Shown in pieces: positions 45,888 through 53,493 of a DNA stretch of 64,000 bases. Below the pieces are notes generated by a model. The model ran no database searches and was not told the origin of the DNA. It saw nothing but the letters and a program-made list of their open reading frames with translations. Every line of letters starts with the position of its first letter. Position 1 is the first letter of the stretch. Both the position numbers and the translations under genes were made by a program. The stretch is from NCBI RefSeq assembly GCF_033723955.1, contig NZ_CP137555.1:2472001-2536000 (forward strand), read 5' to 3'. Source of the stretch: Microbulbifer pacificus (lineage in GTDB: Bacteria > Pseudomonadota > Gammaproteobacteria > Pseudomonadales > Cellvibrionaceae).

Positions 45888-47087
45888 ATGAAAAAATACC
45901 TGTTGGAAATACTGATGTTCAGCGCCTATGCGCTGTTCGCGGCGAGCTGGGTGTCCGGGGCGATCCTAACCCCCGCCATCCAGTCATCCTTTGGCGAGGA
46001 AGGCTTCGCCAATGCCACCTGGGGCAGCAATGTCATCACCATTGCCAAGATCATCGGCAACCTCGCCGCCGCCGCGCTGTTGATGCGTCTCGGTGCCAAG
46101 CGCGCATTTGCCATTGCGATCGTTCTGATCGCCGCCGGCGGCCTCGGCGCGCTGGCGGGCAGCTACGGCGAATGGCTGCTGTCGCGCCTGGCCCTCGGTC
46201 TCGGCGGCGCCCTGGCCATTGTGTATTTCGCGCCGGTGGTACTGCACTATTTCTCCGCCGGTGAACGCCCATTGATCAACGGCATCAACGCCGCGGCCTT
46301 CAATACCGGTAACCTGTTGGCGCTGCTAACCACCACTACCCTGCTCAGCTGGTTTGGCAGTTGGCAGTCGCTGGTGGTGCTCTACGGCGTGATGGTGCTG
46401 GCGCTGGGGGTGCTGTGGTGGCTCAGCGCGGAGAACTTCCCGTTGTCCGGCAGCGGCGGCCAGCCTGTGGAGAATTACGGGTTCAAGCAGGGCGCCCGGG
46501 AGAGTTTCAACTGGTGGCTTCCGCTGGCGTACTGCGGTGTGCTGTTTTGCTATATCGCGGTGTTCGCACTCTTTCCGCTGATCGACGGCTTTGCGGTAGC
46601 TAGCCACCACCTTTCCGCGGTCATGATTGCTGCGGGCATGGTGGGTACCGTGGCCGGCATCATCGTCACCAAACGCTATCCGCTGCGTCTGCCGGTACTG
46701 CGCTACGCCGGCCTCGCACTGGTGGTGTTTGCCACGCTCATGGTCACCAGTCGCGACCCCATTATTGCCTACGGTGCCGCTGCCCTGGCCGGCTTCTGCA
46801 TGTTCCTGCCGATGACCGCGCTGGTAACCCTGCCGCAGGAATTGCCGGGCATGACACCGGCAAAAATCACCGTCACCTTCGCCATGTTCTGGTCCATTTC
46901 CTACGGGGTGGAAACGGTGCTGATGTACGGTGCCGGGGTACTTGCGGACATTACCGGAGAGCCGGCAACGGCGGCCTACTTCGCGGTAGCCTGTTCCGCG
47001 TCACTGTTTGTTTTTTCTTTCCTGTTACCGGAGAGCGGCAAAAAAGCCGACGTGCAGAACCTGGAGGCCGACAATGCGACAGCTTGA
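45888..47087 (+). CDS. MFS transporter
   Basis: 399 residues with 12 predicted membrane helices and the MFS loop 2-3 type sequence LLMRLGAKRAFAIAIV. It is an inner-membrane secondary transporter, probably for the hydroxy acid or ester handled by this cluster. Its end overlaps the esterase start by 14 bases, so import and hydrolysis are coupled. It follows the kinase gene with a 64-base gap. Confidence 0.88.
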   Translation: MKKYLLEILMFSAYALFAASWVSGAILTPAIQSSFGEEGFANATWGSNVITIAKIIGNLAAAALLMRLGAKRAFAIAIVLIAAGGLGALAGSYGEWLLSRLALGLGGALAIVYFAPVVLHYFSAGERPLINGINAAAFNTGNLLALLTTTTLLSWFGSWQSLVVLYGVMVLALGVLWWLSAENFPLSGSGGQPVENYGFKQGARESFNWWLPLAYCGVLFCYIAVFALFPLIDGFAVASHHLSAVMIAAGMVGTVAGIIVTKRYPLRLPVLRYAGLALVVFATLMVTSRDPIIAYGAAALAGFCMFLPMTALVTLPQELPGMTPAKITVTFAMFWSISYGVETVLMYGAGVLADITGEPATAAYFAVACSASLFVFSFLLPESGKKADVQNLEADNATA

Positions 47088-48006
47088 TCCAAAGCTTGAA
47101 GAATGGCTGGTGGCGGTCAATGCCCAGATAGCAAATTTGAAAGCCGCCGGCTTCGAAGCCACGCCGGTAAATGCGCGCGAAAGCTTGGCCAACCTGACCC
47201 GCACATTTGTCGAGCCGGGCCCGGAAATGGCGGTGTCGGATACGCTGGTCACCGGCGGCGAATACTCGGTGCCGGCACGGATTTATCAGCCTCGAGATCC
47301 GGTCGACGGTGCCGCGATCATTTACTGTCACGGCGGTGGTCATATGGCGGGGAGCGTTAGCGTCTACGACCCGATTTGCCGTCGGATCGCCGAGGCGTGC
47401 AAGCGCCGGGTGATTTCGGTGGAATACCGGGTCGCCCCGGAAAATCCCTATCCAGCGGCCCTGAATGATCTGCTCAGCGTGGTGCGCCATCTGGGTGGCG
47501 CACTTGATCGCAAGGGCATTCCCCACAATGGCCGCTGGATTTTGATGGGCGATTCCGGCGGCGGCGCCCTGTGCGCGTCGGCGAGCCGTTTGCTGCAACA
47601 CCAGCCACACAATATCGATGCCCAGGTGCTGATTTACCCCAGCCTGGATTACACCATGCAGACCCCTTCCATTGAGGAAAATGGTCGTGGTTACCTGCTG
47701 GAGAAAGAGAAAATTCACTGGTATTTCCAGAATTATTTTCAGAATGCGGAGAATCCATTGCTGGTATCACCGCTGCATGGGGAATTCACGCGCAAAATGC
47801 CGGCGACGCTGGTGGTTACTGCGGAATTTTGTGCGCTGCGGGATGAGGGCGTGGAGTATGTGCGCAAGGTGCGTGACGGTGGCGCCAATGCCGAGCATTT
47901 GCACTTTAACGACATGATTCACGCGTTTTTGAATCTCGAGAATTTAGTGCCGGATGCCTGTGGGCAGTTATATCGCCATATTGCTGAGTATTTACGGGGC
48001 GTCTAG
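47074..48006 (+). CDS. HSL-type alpha/beta hydrolase (esterase)
   Basis: 310 residues from ATG 47074. Family IV (hormone-sensitive-lipase) features: oxyanion-hole HGGG (86-89) and nucleophile Ser161 in GDSGGG; the C-terminal part has the acid and base residues (LRDEGVEY and IHAF). No signal peptide, so it acts in the cytoplasm after uptake. Next to a 3-hydroxybutyrate dehydrogenase, the likely substrate is a short ester or oligomer of 3-hydroxybutyrate; this is inference. Confidence 0.88.
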   Translation: MRQLDPKLEEWLVAVNAQIANLKAAGFEATPVNARESLANLTRTFVEPGPEMAVSDTLVTGGEYSVPARIYQPRDPVDGAAIIYCHGGGHMAGSVSVYDPICRRIAEACKRRVISVEYRVAPENPYPAALNDLLSVVRHLGGALDRKGIPHNGRWILMGDSGGGALCASASRLLQHQPHNIDAQVLIYPSLDYTMQTPSIEENGRGYLLEKEKIHWYFQNYFQNAENPLLVSPLHGEFTRKMPATLVVTAEFCALRDEGVEYVRKVRDGGANAEHLHFNDMIHAFLNLENLVPDACGQLYRHIAEYLRGV

Positions 48007-48057
48007 CTCAATGGGTAGGTGCTTTGATCTGGTTTTTTTTGCGGTCAGGCACCGGGT

Positions 48058-48139
48058 ATCCGCTTTTGAAACCGCTGTGAATACGTCCCTGTACGCTGCG
48101 TCGGCAACATCCCTGTTGCCGACGCTTTCAAAAGCGGAT
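48058..48139. repeat. structured intergenic repeat, copy C
   Basis: Perfect 14-bp arms ATCCGCTTTTGAAA (48058-48071) and TTTCAAAAGCGGAT (48126-48139) around a 54-base core that is the reverse complement of the copy A core with one difference. Partial pairing extends about 15 bases further out. Arms differ entirely from copy A. Confidence 0.85.
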
Positions 48140-48231
48140 CCCCGCCACCTGCCCTTCAATTCAAAGTAATTTCCTTCGTAAGTGAGTTGAGCACTGCTTA
48201 CGAAGCGTGGAATCTCAAAGCGAAGGAGGAG

Positions 48232-48341
48232 CGCCGGGTGCGGGTTTTCAGGAGCGTCGCAAACAGGATGTTTGCGCCGCAGCGCCCAGGGATGGGTTGA
48301 AGGGGGGCGCCTAGCTCGGTCCTGAAAACCCGTACCCGGCG
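48232..48341. repeat. structured intergenic repeat, copy B
   Basis: 22-base arms (48232-48253 and 48320-48341) with one mismatch; GGGTTTTCAGGA/TCCTGAAAACCC is perfect. The 66-base core has hairpin GCAAAC/GTTTGC around AGGAT and CCCAGGGATGGG, matching copy D. Copies C and B together fill most of the 387-base gap between the esterase and the response-regulator gene. Confidence 0.85.
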
Positions 48342-48393
48342 ATCCACCGCCACAGAGCTGAGTTCAGAGTTCCCAGAAAAAGCTACGAAGTGC

Positions 48394-49014
48394 TTAAAGC
48401 TGAATCAGCGCCTGAGCCTCACGAATCAACTGCTTCCGATCCCGCAATTCTAGCTTGCGCAAAATCGCCGTGACGTGGCTTTTTACCGTGGGCTCGGTGA
48501 TGTCCAGGTCAAAAGCAATCTGCTTGTTCAGCATCCCCTGCGCAATCATCTGGAATATTTTCAGCTGCTGCGTGGTGAGATAATTCAGTTTCTCTGCCAG
48601 GGCAGATTCGGTTTCCGCCTGCAAGGCCTCTTCGCTGAACCACTGGTCTCCCGCAAGTACACACTCGATACACTGCAGAATCTCATCCGGTCGCGCCGTT
48701 TTGGAAAGGAAGCCGCTGGCACCGAGGCCTGCGGCCTGCTGTACCACCGTGTGCTTGTCGCTGCCGGATACCACAACCACCGGCACCGCCGGGAAATCAT
48801 TGCGGATGCGTGCCAGCCCGCTGAAGCCCTCACTGCCAGGCATATTCAAATCCAGCAGCAATAAATCGATTTCAGACTGGGAAAGACGCTGAAGCGTCGA
48901 ATCCAGATCCTCGCTCTGCAGCAGATCCGAATTCGGGAAATGATTGGAAAGTGTGGTCGCCAATGCATCGCGGTAGAGCGGATGATCATCGGCGATCAGT
49001 AATTGGTAATTCAC
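48394..49014 (-). CDS. NarL/LuxR-type response regulator
   Basis: 206 residues from GTG 49014 (CAGGGTG upstream). Receiver domain with DD at 9-10, phosphorylated Asp55 (LLLLDLNMPG) and Lys105, then a C-terminal LuxR-type helix-turn-helix (about 142-200; GMLNKQIAFDLDITEPTVKSH). It is 41 bases downstream of the 3-hydroxybutyrate dehydrogenase gene and in the same orientation. It most likely receives phosphate from the hybrid kinase of this cluster and binds the CCAAGGTATGACG sites (inference). Confidence 0.92.
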   Translation of the reverse strand: MNYQLLIADDHPLYRDALATTLSNHFPNSDLLQSEDLDSTLQRLSQSEIDLLLLDLNMPGSEGFSGLARIRNDFPAVPVVVVSGSDKHTVVQQAAGLGASGFLSKTARPDEILQCIECVLAGDQWFSEEALQAETESALAEKLNYLTTQQLKIFQMIAQGMLNKQIAFDLDITEPTVKSHVTAILRKLELRDRKQLIREAQALIQL

Positions 49015-49055
49015 GGCAGCACCCTGAAGAATGAAAGAACCGGGTGCAAAAGATA

Positions 49056-49856
49056 CTACTGCGCGGTCCATCCACCGTCCACCGGCAGGGACGCACCGGT
49101 AATGGTGCTGGCGAAATTGCCACACAGATACAGCGCCAACTCACCGATGGCTTCAGGGCTGGTGGCTTTCGCCACTGGCTGTTTCGCGCCCACTAGTTGC
49201 GCACGTGCCGTGTCCATATCCAACTGCTGCTCGCGGGCAATCGCCTCGATCTGTGGCTGGATCAGCGGTGTTTCCACCCAACCCGGGCAGATCGCATTGG
49301 CGGTCACATTGCAGTCCGCATTTTCCAGTGCCAGTACCTTGGTGAGCCCCACCAGGCCGTGCTTGGCCGCGCAGTAGGCCGCCTTGTTTTCGGATGCGAC
49401 CAGGCCATGGACCGAGGCGATGTTGATGATTCGCCCCCAGTTCGCCGAGCGCATGGCGGGCAGTACGTCACGGGCGAGAAAGAAGCCGGCGCTCAGGTTG
49501 ATCGCCAGGATCTGGTGCCACTTTTCTGCGGGAAAATCGTGGGCCGGCGCAGTGAACTGGATACCGGCGTTGTTGATCAGCACGGACGGGTTGCCGATGG
49601 CCTCGCGGGTTTCGGACACCAGCTGGGCACAGCCGGCTTCACTGGAAATATCGGCATCGCTGAAGCCGGTGCGACCGCTGTAACCGGAAAATTCTGCGAG
49701 CAGTGCCTGACTGGTATCGGCATCGGTGAGTCCGTGGAGCATCACATGGTGCCCCGCGCGGGCGAAACAGTGGGCAATGGCGAGGCCAATGCCGCTGGTG
49801 GAACCGGTGATGAGTACGGTGTGTGGCTGATTGGGCTGCACGGCAAACTCCCGCAT
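49056..49856 (-). CDS. 3-hydroxybutyrate dehydrogenase (SDR)
   Basis: 266 residues. It oxidises (R)-3-hydroxybutyrate to acetoacetate with NAD+. Cofactor motif TGSTSGIG (17-24), NNAGIQF (95-101), catalytic Ser148, Tyr161 and Lys165 (AYCAAKHGLVGLTK), and the substrate-loop AICPGWVETPL typical of this enzyme. It is followed by the response-regulator gene. A 13-bp perfect palindrome lies 57-87 bases upstream of its start. Confidence 0.93.
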   Translation of the reverse strand: MREFAVQPNQPHTVLITGSTSGIGLAIAHCFARAGHHVMLHGLTDADTSQALLAEFSGYSGRTGFSDADISSEAGCAQLVSETREAIGNPSVLINNAGIQFTAPAHDFPAEKWHQILAINLSAGFFLARDVLPAMRSANWGRIINIASVHGLVASENKAAYCAAKHGLVGLTKVLALENADCNVTANAICPGWVETPLIQPQIEAIAREQQLDMDTARAQLVGAKQPVAKATSPEAIGELALYLCGNFASTITGASLPVDGGWTAQ

Positions 49857-49912
49857 GCTTATTCATTCTTTGGAGAAATCCTAGCAGCGGCGGGAGTCCT
49901 GGGTCTGTATGA

Positions 49913-49943
49913 CCAAGGTATGACGTGTGCCGTCATACCTTGG
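49913..49943. promoter_or_regulatory. perfect palindrome CCAAGGTATGACG / CGTCATACCTTGG
   Basis: 13-bp perfect arms with spacer TGTGC, upstream of the dehydrogenase gene. One arm plus two extra bases is repeated exactly at 42298-42312. It also lies 24 bases past the stop of the Tyr-rich lipoprotein gene, but no T tract follows, so it is more likely a regulator site than a terminator. Confidence 0.6.
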
Positions 49944-49966
49944 GCATTTGAGGCTAGCTGCGTACC

Positions 49967-50356
49967 TCAGCGGCGGTGTACCGGACGGCCGGCGGGACGA
50001 TGGTAGGCACCACCCGGGCGACCGGGGCGGTTGTAATAGTGACCACCGTGGCTCGGGCGATTGTAATAGTGGCCGCCATGGTAGGGGCGGTTGTAAGGAC
50101 GGTTGTAGTAGTGGCGGCCGTGATAGCGGTAGTAGCCACCGCGGTAGTAACGGGGATAGGCACCGTAGCGATAGTAGCGCGGCGATGAGTAGTAAAAGGA
50201 GACATTGCCGGACGGGTAGACGTAGGGGGTTGAATAGGGGTAGCTGGAATAACCCACGCTACCGGAACTGTAGTAGCCATCGGATACACAGGCACCCAGA
50301 GTGAGGGCGCCGAGCACGGTTGCGGCCAGCAGGCCTTTCTTGACGATTCTGTTCAT
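49967..50356 (-). CDS. Tyr/Arg/His-rich repeat lipoprotein
   Basis: 129 residues. Lipobox LGAC anchors the mature protein. The rest is low-complexity: tyrosine-rich (YYSSPRYYRYGAYPRYYRGG) and then repeats of HYYNRP separated by GG or short linkers. Such surface-exposed or periplasmic repeat lipoproteins have no established function; aromatic and arginine residues suggest binding to polymers or self-association. It is 86 bases downstream of a second Tyr/His-containing lipoprotein gene. Confidence 0.7.
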   Translation of the reverse strand: MNRIVKKGLLAATVLGALTLGACVSDGYYSSGSVGYSSYPYSTPYVYPSGNVSFYYSSPRYYRYGAYPRYYRGGYYRYHGRHYYNRPYNRPYHGGHYYNRPSHGGHYYNRPGRPGGAYHRPAGRPVHRR

Positions 50357-50442
50357 GAGGATACCTCCGCGGACAGACAGCCGGTGCGTAGCGCAGCCAG
50401 ATGCACGGTTACACCGGGACGGATTCGATAGTGAAATGCGAT

Positions 50443-50709
50443 TCAGCGTGGTTGGTTGATACGCGATGGGCGCATATCCATGCGGTAGTCACCGCCGCGC
50501 ATGTAGTAGTTGGCATGCCGCACGTTATGGCAGTGGCCGTTGTCGTGGCAGTGGTAGTAGCGGCCCTGGACACTGTAATAACCCGGCCGCTTGTCCGGAT
50601 TGATGGCCGTTGTGGTGCCGGTCATGTTCTCCATGCTGGTGCAGCCGGACAGCGTCAGCAAGGTCGCAGCCCCCAGAGCACCTGCTAATCCTGCGAATGA
50701 ACGCTTCAT
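50443..50709 (-). CDS. small Tyr/His-containing lipoprotein
   Basis: 88 residues from ATG 50709, which has a strong ribosome site (GGAGG, 5 bases spacing). Lipobox LSGC. The mature part has YYHCHDNGHCHN, with two cysteines and several histidines that could bind metal, and a basic tail. Unknown function; related in composition to the next gene on the same strand. Confidence 0.68.
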   Translation of the reverse strand: MKRSFAGLAGALGAATLLTLSGCTSMENMTGTTTAINPDKRPGYYSVQGRYYHCHDNGHCHNVRHANYYMRGGDYRMDMRPSRINQPR

Positions 50710-50894
50710 GAAAACCTCCACGCCGAGTGGCGGGTGTACCTTTCAACTTTCTTAAACTTTCGATCCGATCACCGGCCAAAACTGGCAGGCAATAAACCGA
50801 AACCCAAGTGGAAGGTATTTAAGGGTCGCGAATCGGAGATCACGAAGATTTTCGGTGAATAGCAACAACCAAAAAGTAATTAAAGGCCGGCGGG

Positions 50895-51989
50895 TTAGGC
50901 TGAAACCAGCTGCTGCAGCTGGTTATCCAGCAGTTGCTGCAGCTTGGGATTCAGCCCGGTAACCTCCGCTCCCCAGCTGGTGGTGTGGCACTGGATGCGA
51001 TTTTCCAGGGATTCGTCGCCCTGCAGTTGCGGGTGCAGCGTCAGTCCCCGGGACTGGCTCAGCAGCTGCTCGCCGTTCAGGTCGAATTGCTCCGGTTTGG
51101 TGGGCAGTACCGCCAGCGCCAACTGCAGGCCGGTGGCGCGGCTGGATTGCTGCAGGCCGCGCAGTAGCAGGCCGGCGCAGACCGCGCGGAAGGCGGCGTC
51201 GTCGCCGGCAAAACCGAGCCCCACGGCGGGACCGGCGCTGGGCAGCGGGCGCGCATCGTAGATACGGGTCAGCAGTTGCAGGCGCTGTTCCAGTTCCACC
51301 TGCAGGCTGTCCAGCGCGTTGCGCGACAGCTGGTTGCCCAGCTGCGCCCAGTTCAGCGGGCGCAGGTACAGACCGGCGGTTACTTCCGGTGGCGGTTTGG
51401 GTTGGGCCCTGGGGACCAGCAGCGGTTTGCGCTTGTGCGGCTGCGCCGATTGCAACTGGGTGACCGCCAGCGCACAGGCGGCGCTGAACGGCAGGGCGAA
51501 GATCAGGCACAGCAACAGGCTGGCCCAGGGATAGCCGGCGGAGGCACCGGGCTGGATATTCAGTGCCACACTGCCGGCGAGGCTGTCGTGCAGTACCACC
51601 GGTTCGGTGATCATCTCGCCACGGTCGCGCTCGCCCGCTTGTGCCAGCGGGCTGGAGTCCACGTCCTGGATGGTGACACCGCGTATCGACGGCAGGGCCA
51701 GTGCCTGCTGGGCCAGCAACTGCAGGCTGATACGATCGCCGGCGACGATCTGTTCCAGGCTCTGGCTCGCCAGCAGCTTGGCTGCAGCAGTGGCGCTGGC
51801 GCGGTCGCGCAGGGTGGCGGCGGCCTTCTGCTGGCCCCAGGCGTGGCCTAGAGTGGCGAGACAGAAGCCGGCGAGGGTCAGCCAGATGGTGGCGGCCAGC
51901 AGCTGGCGCTGCTGGTTGCGATTCAGGCCGGCGAGCCACTGGGGCAGGCCGGTGGACAGTGCAGTGAGACTGGCGAGGAGTTTTTTCAT
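50895..51989 (-). CDS. AhpA/YtjB (Smp)-like membrane protein
   Basis: 364 residues with two membrane helices (about 29-50 and 152-175) around a periplasmic loop, and a cytoplasmic C-terminal half. It is divergent from serB, exactly the position of ytjB (smp) in E. coli and its counterpart in Pseudomonas, which supports the call more than the sequence itself. The C-terminal half resembles a degenerate nucleotide-cyclase-like fold. Function is poorly known. Confidence 0.7.
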   Translation of the reverse strand: MKKLLASLTALSTGLPQWLAGLNRNQQRQLLAATIWLTLAGFCLATLGHAWGQQKAAATLRDRASATAAAKLLASQSLEQIVAGDRISLQLLAQQALALPSIRGVTIQDVDSSPLAQAGERDRGEMITEPVVLHDSLAGSVALNIQPGASAGYPWASLLLCLIFALPFSAACALAVTQLQSAQPHKRKPLLVPRAQPKPPPEVTAGLYLRPLNWAQLGNQLSRNALDSLQVELEQRLQLLTRIYDARPLPSAGPAVGLGFAGDDAAFRAVCAGLLLRGLQQSSRATGLQLALAVLPTKPEQFDLNGEQLLSQSRGLTLHPQLQGDESLENRIQCHTTSWGAEVTGLNPKLQQLLDNQLQQLVSA

Positions 51990-52060
51990 CTTGTTATCAA
52001 TCGCGATCAGTACATGGCGCTGATTTTAGCGCGATTCTTCAGCGAAAAAACGCGCCGGGC

Positions 52061-52066
52061 TATAAT
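52061..52066 (+). promoter_or_regulatory. -10 box of serB promoter
   Basis: Consensus TATAAT, 87 bases before the serB start, in the divergent ahpA-like/serB control region. No strong -35 hexamer. Confidence 0.45.
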
Positions 52067-52152
52067 GCGCAGCTATTTCCGGCCGCGGTGATTTCCCAAT
52101 CGCGGCGGCCATCCCAGGCAGAATCCAGCAATAATCAGTCCAAGAGTCAGAC

Positions 52153-53178
52153 ATGGAAGCAAACGCTCACTCCCCTTTCTTCTCCTCCCTGGCCGCGCTG
52201 TGCCAGCAAAGCTTCGCACTGCAGGCTGTGGGCGATACCCCGGCGGCGGTCACCGCGCCCTGGTGTCTTACCCTGCTGGCGATGGAGATTGAGGGCGCGC
52301 AGCTGCAGAAACTCGCGGAGTTTCTGCGCGAATGTCATTGGCAGGTAGTGGCGGTGGATATCCTCGCCGCCCGCCCGGGGTGCAGCGTTGTGCGCCTGCA
52401 GCTGGATGGGGATATCGCGTTCGACGACGCGCGCCTGGCGTTGCTCGAGCTCGGTCAGGAACTGGGACTGGAGCTGGCGTTGCAGGCGGGCCACACCCAG
52501 CGCGCGCCCAGGCTCGCCTGTTTTGATATGGACTCCACCCTGATCCAGGCGGAAGTCATCGACGAGCTGGCCAAGATCGCCGGCGTCGGCGACCAGGTGG
52601 CGGAGATCACCCTGTCCGCGATGCGCGGCGAGCTGGATTTCCAGCAGAGCTTCCGCAAACGCATGAGCCTGCTGAAAGGCTTCACCGAAGCGAGCCTTGC
52701 GGAAATTGCCCCGCGCATCCCGCTGATGCCCGGAGCCCAGCGCCTGTTGCTGGCGCTGCGCGCGCTCGGCTGTAAAACCGCCATCCTCTCCGGCGGCTTC
52801 ACCTACTTTGCCCACTATCTGCGTGACAACCACCTGGCAGTGGATTTTGTGCACGCCAACCAGCTGGAATTCAACGGCGGCGCGCTCACCGGTGGTGTGA
52901 TAGACCCGATTGTGGACGGCGCGCGCAAGGCGTTGCTGTTGCAGCAAATTGCGTCAGAGCTGGAGCTGCCCCTGGAGCAGGTGATTGCGGTCGGCGATGG
53001 CGCCAACGATCTGCCGATGCTGTCGCTGGGGGCGCTGGGAATTGCCTTCCACGCCAAGCCGAAAGTGCGCGCCGAGGCGCCACAGGCCATCGATGGGTTC
53101 GGGCTGGATGCGGCGCTGTATCTGTTTGGTCTGAACGACCGTCAGATCAGTGCGTTACTGGGTGAGTCTGCAGAGTAA
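52153..53178 (+). CDS. serB: phosphoserine phosphatase
   Basis: 341 residues. It makes serine from phosphoserine. The N-terminal ~110 residues form an ACT-like regulatory region; the HAD phosphatase starts with FDMDSTLIQ (nucleophile Asp125, Asp127), followed by EVIDELAKIAGVG, the motif ILSGGFTYF and GDGANDLPML. All catalytic motifs are intact. Confidence 0.96.
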   Translation: MEANAHSPFFSSLAALCQQSFALQAVGDTPAAVTAPWCLTLLAMEIEGAQLQKLAEFLRECHWQVVAVDILAARPGCSVVRLQLDGDIAFDDARLALLELGQELGLELALQAGHTQRAPRLACFDMDSTLIQAEVIDELAKIAGVGDQVAEITLSAMRGELDFQQSFRKRMSLLKGFTEASLAEIAPRIPLMPGAQRLLLALRALGCKTAILSGGFTYFAHYLRDNHLAVDFVHANQLEFNGGALTGGVIDPIVDGARKALLLQQIASELELPLEQVIAVGDGANDLPMLSLGALGIAFHAKPKVRAEAPQAIDGFGLDAALYLFGLNDRQISALLGESAE

Positions 53179-53181
53179 TGT

Positions 53182-53352
53182 TCAGAACGGCTGGGCGAGC
53201 GCCAGTACCGGGGCGAAGTCGCTGCTGATGCTGGCAAAGGGAATGGAAGGCTTGCGTTCCCGCTCACCATCGCGGTAACACACATCCCGGTCACAGGCGA
53301 CCGCGGCCAGTGCCATGAGTATTACCAGTGCCGTTGCGGTGAGCTTGCGCAT
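53182..53352 (-). CDS. very small lipoprotein
   Basis: 56 residues from ATG 53352. Signal LTATALVILMALAAVAC with lipobox AVAC, then CDRDVCYRDGERERKP and a short hydrophobic tail. It is convergent with serB, separated by 3 bases. No family recognised. Confidence 0.5.
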   Translation of the reverse strand: MRKLTATALVILMALAAVACDRDVCYRDGERERKPSIPFASISSDFAPVLALAQPF

Positions 53353-53453
53353 GGGATTCCCTGTATGCGAGTTGCTGTGTCTTCCGGGTTGATGCCAGTT
53401 AGACGACCGCTGGCGAAAAATAGTTGCGGTCGGGCGCAAGAGATTAAGAGAAA

Positions 53454-53479
53454 TGCGCCGGAGGTGATAGTCCGGCGCA
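53454..53479 (-). terminator. hairpin after RND permease gene
   Basis: Perfect 9-bp stem TGCGCCGGA/TCCGGCGCA around an 8-base loop, 14 bases past the permease stop; on the minus strand TTTCTCTT follows. Probably ends the efflux operon. Confidence 0.65.
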
Positions 53480-53493
53480 AAAAATGCCGCCAC

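Noticed and set aside
48058..48341. CRISPR array, because two repeat-like units lie in tandem
   Set aside because: Only two units, of different subtypes, with no regular short repeat/spacer pattern and no cas genes in the window.
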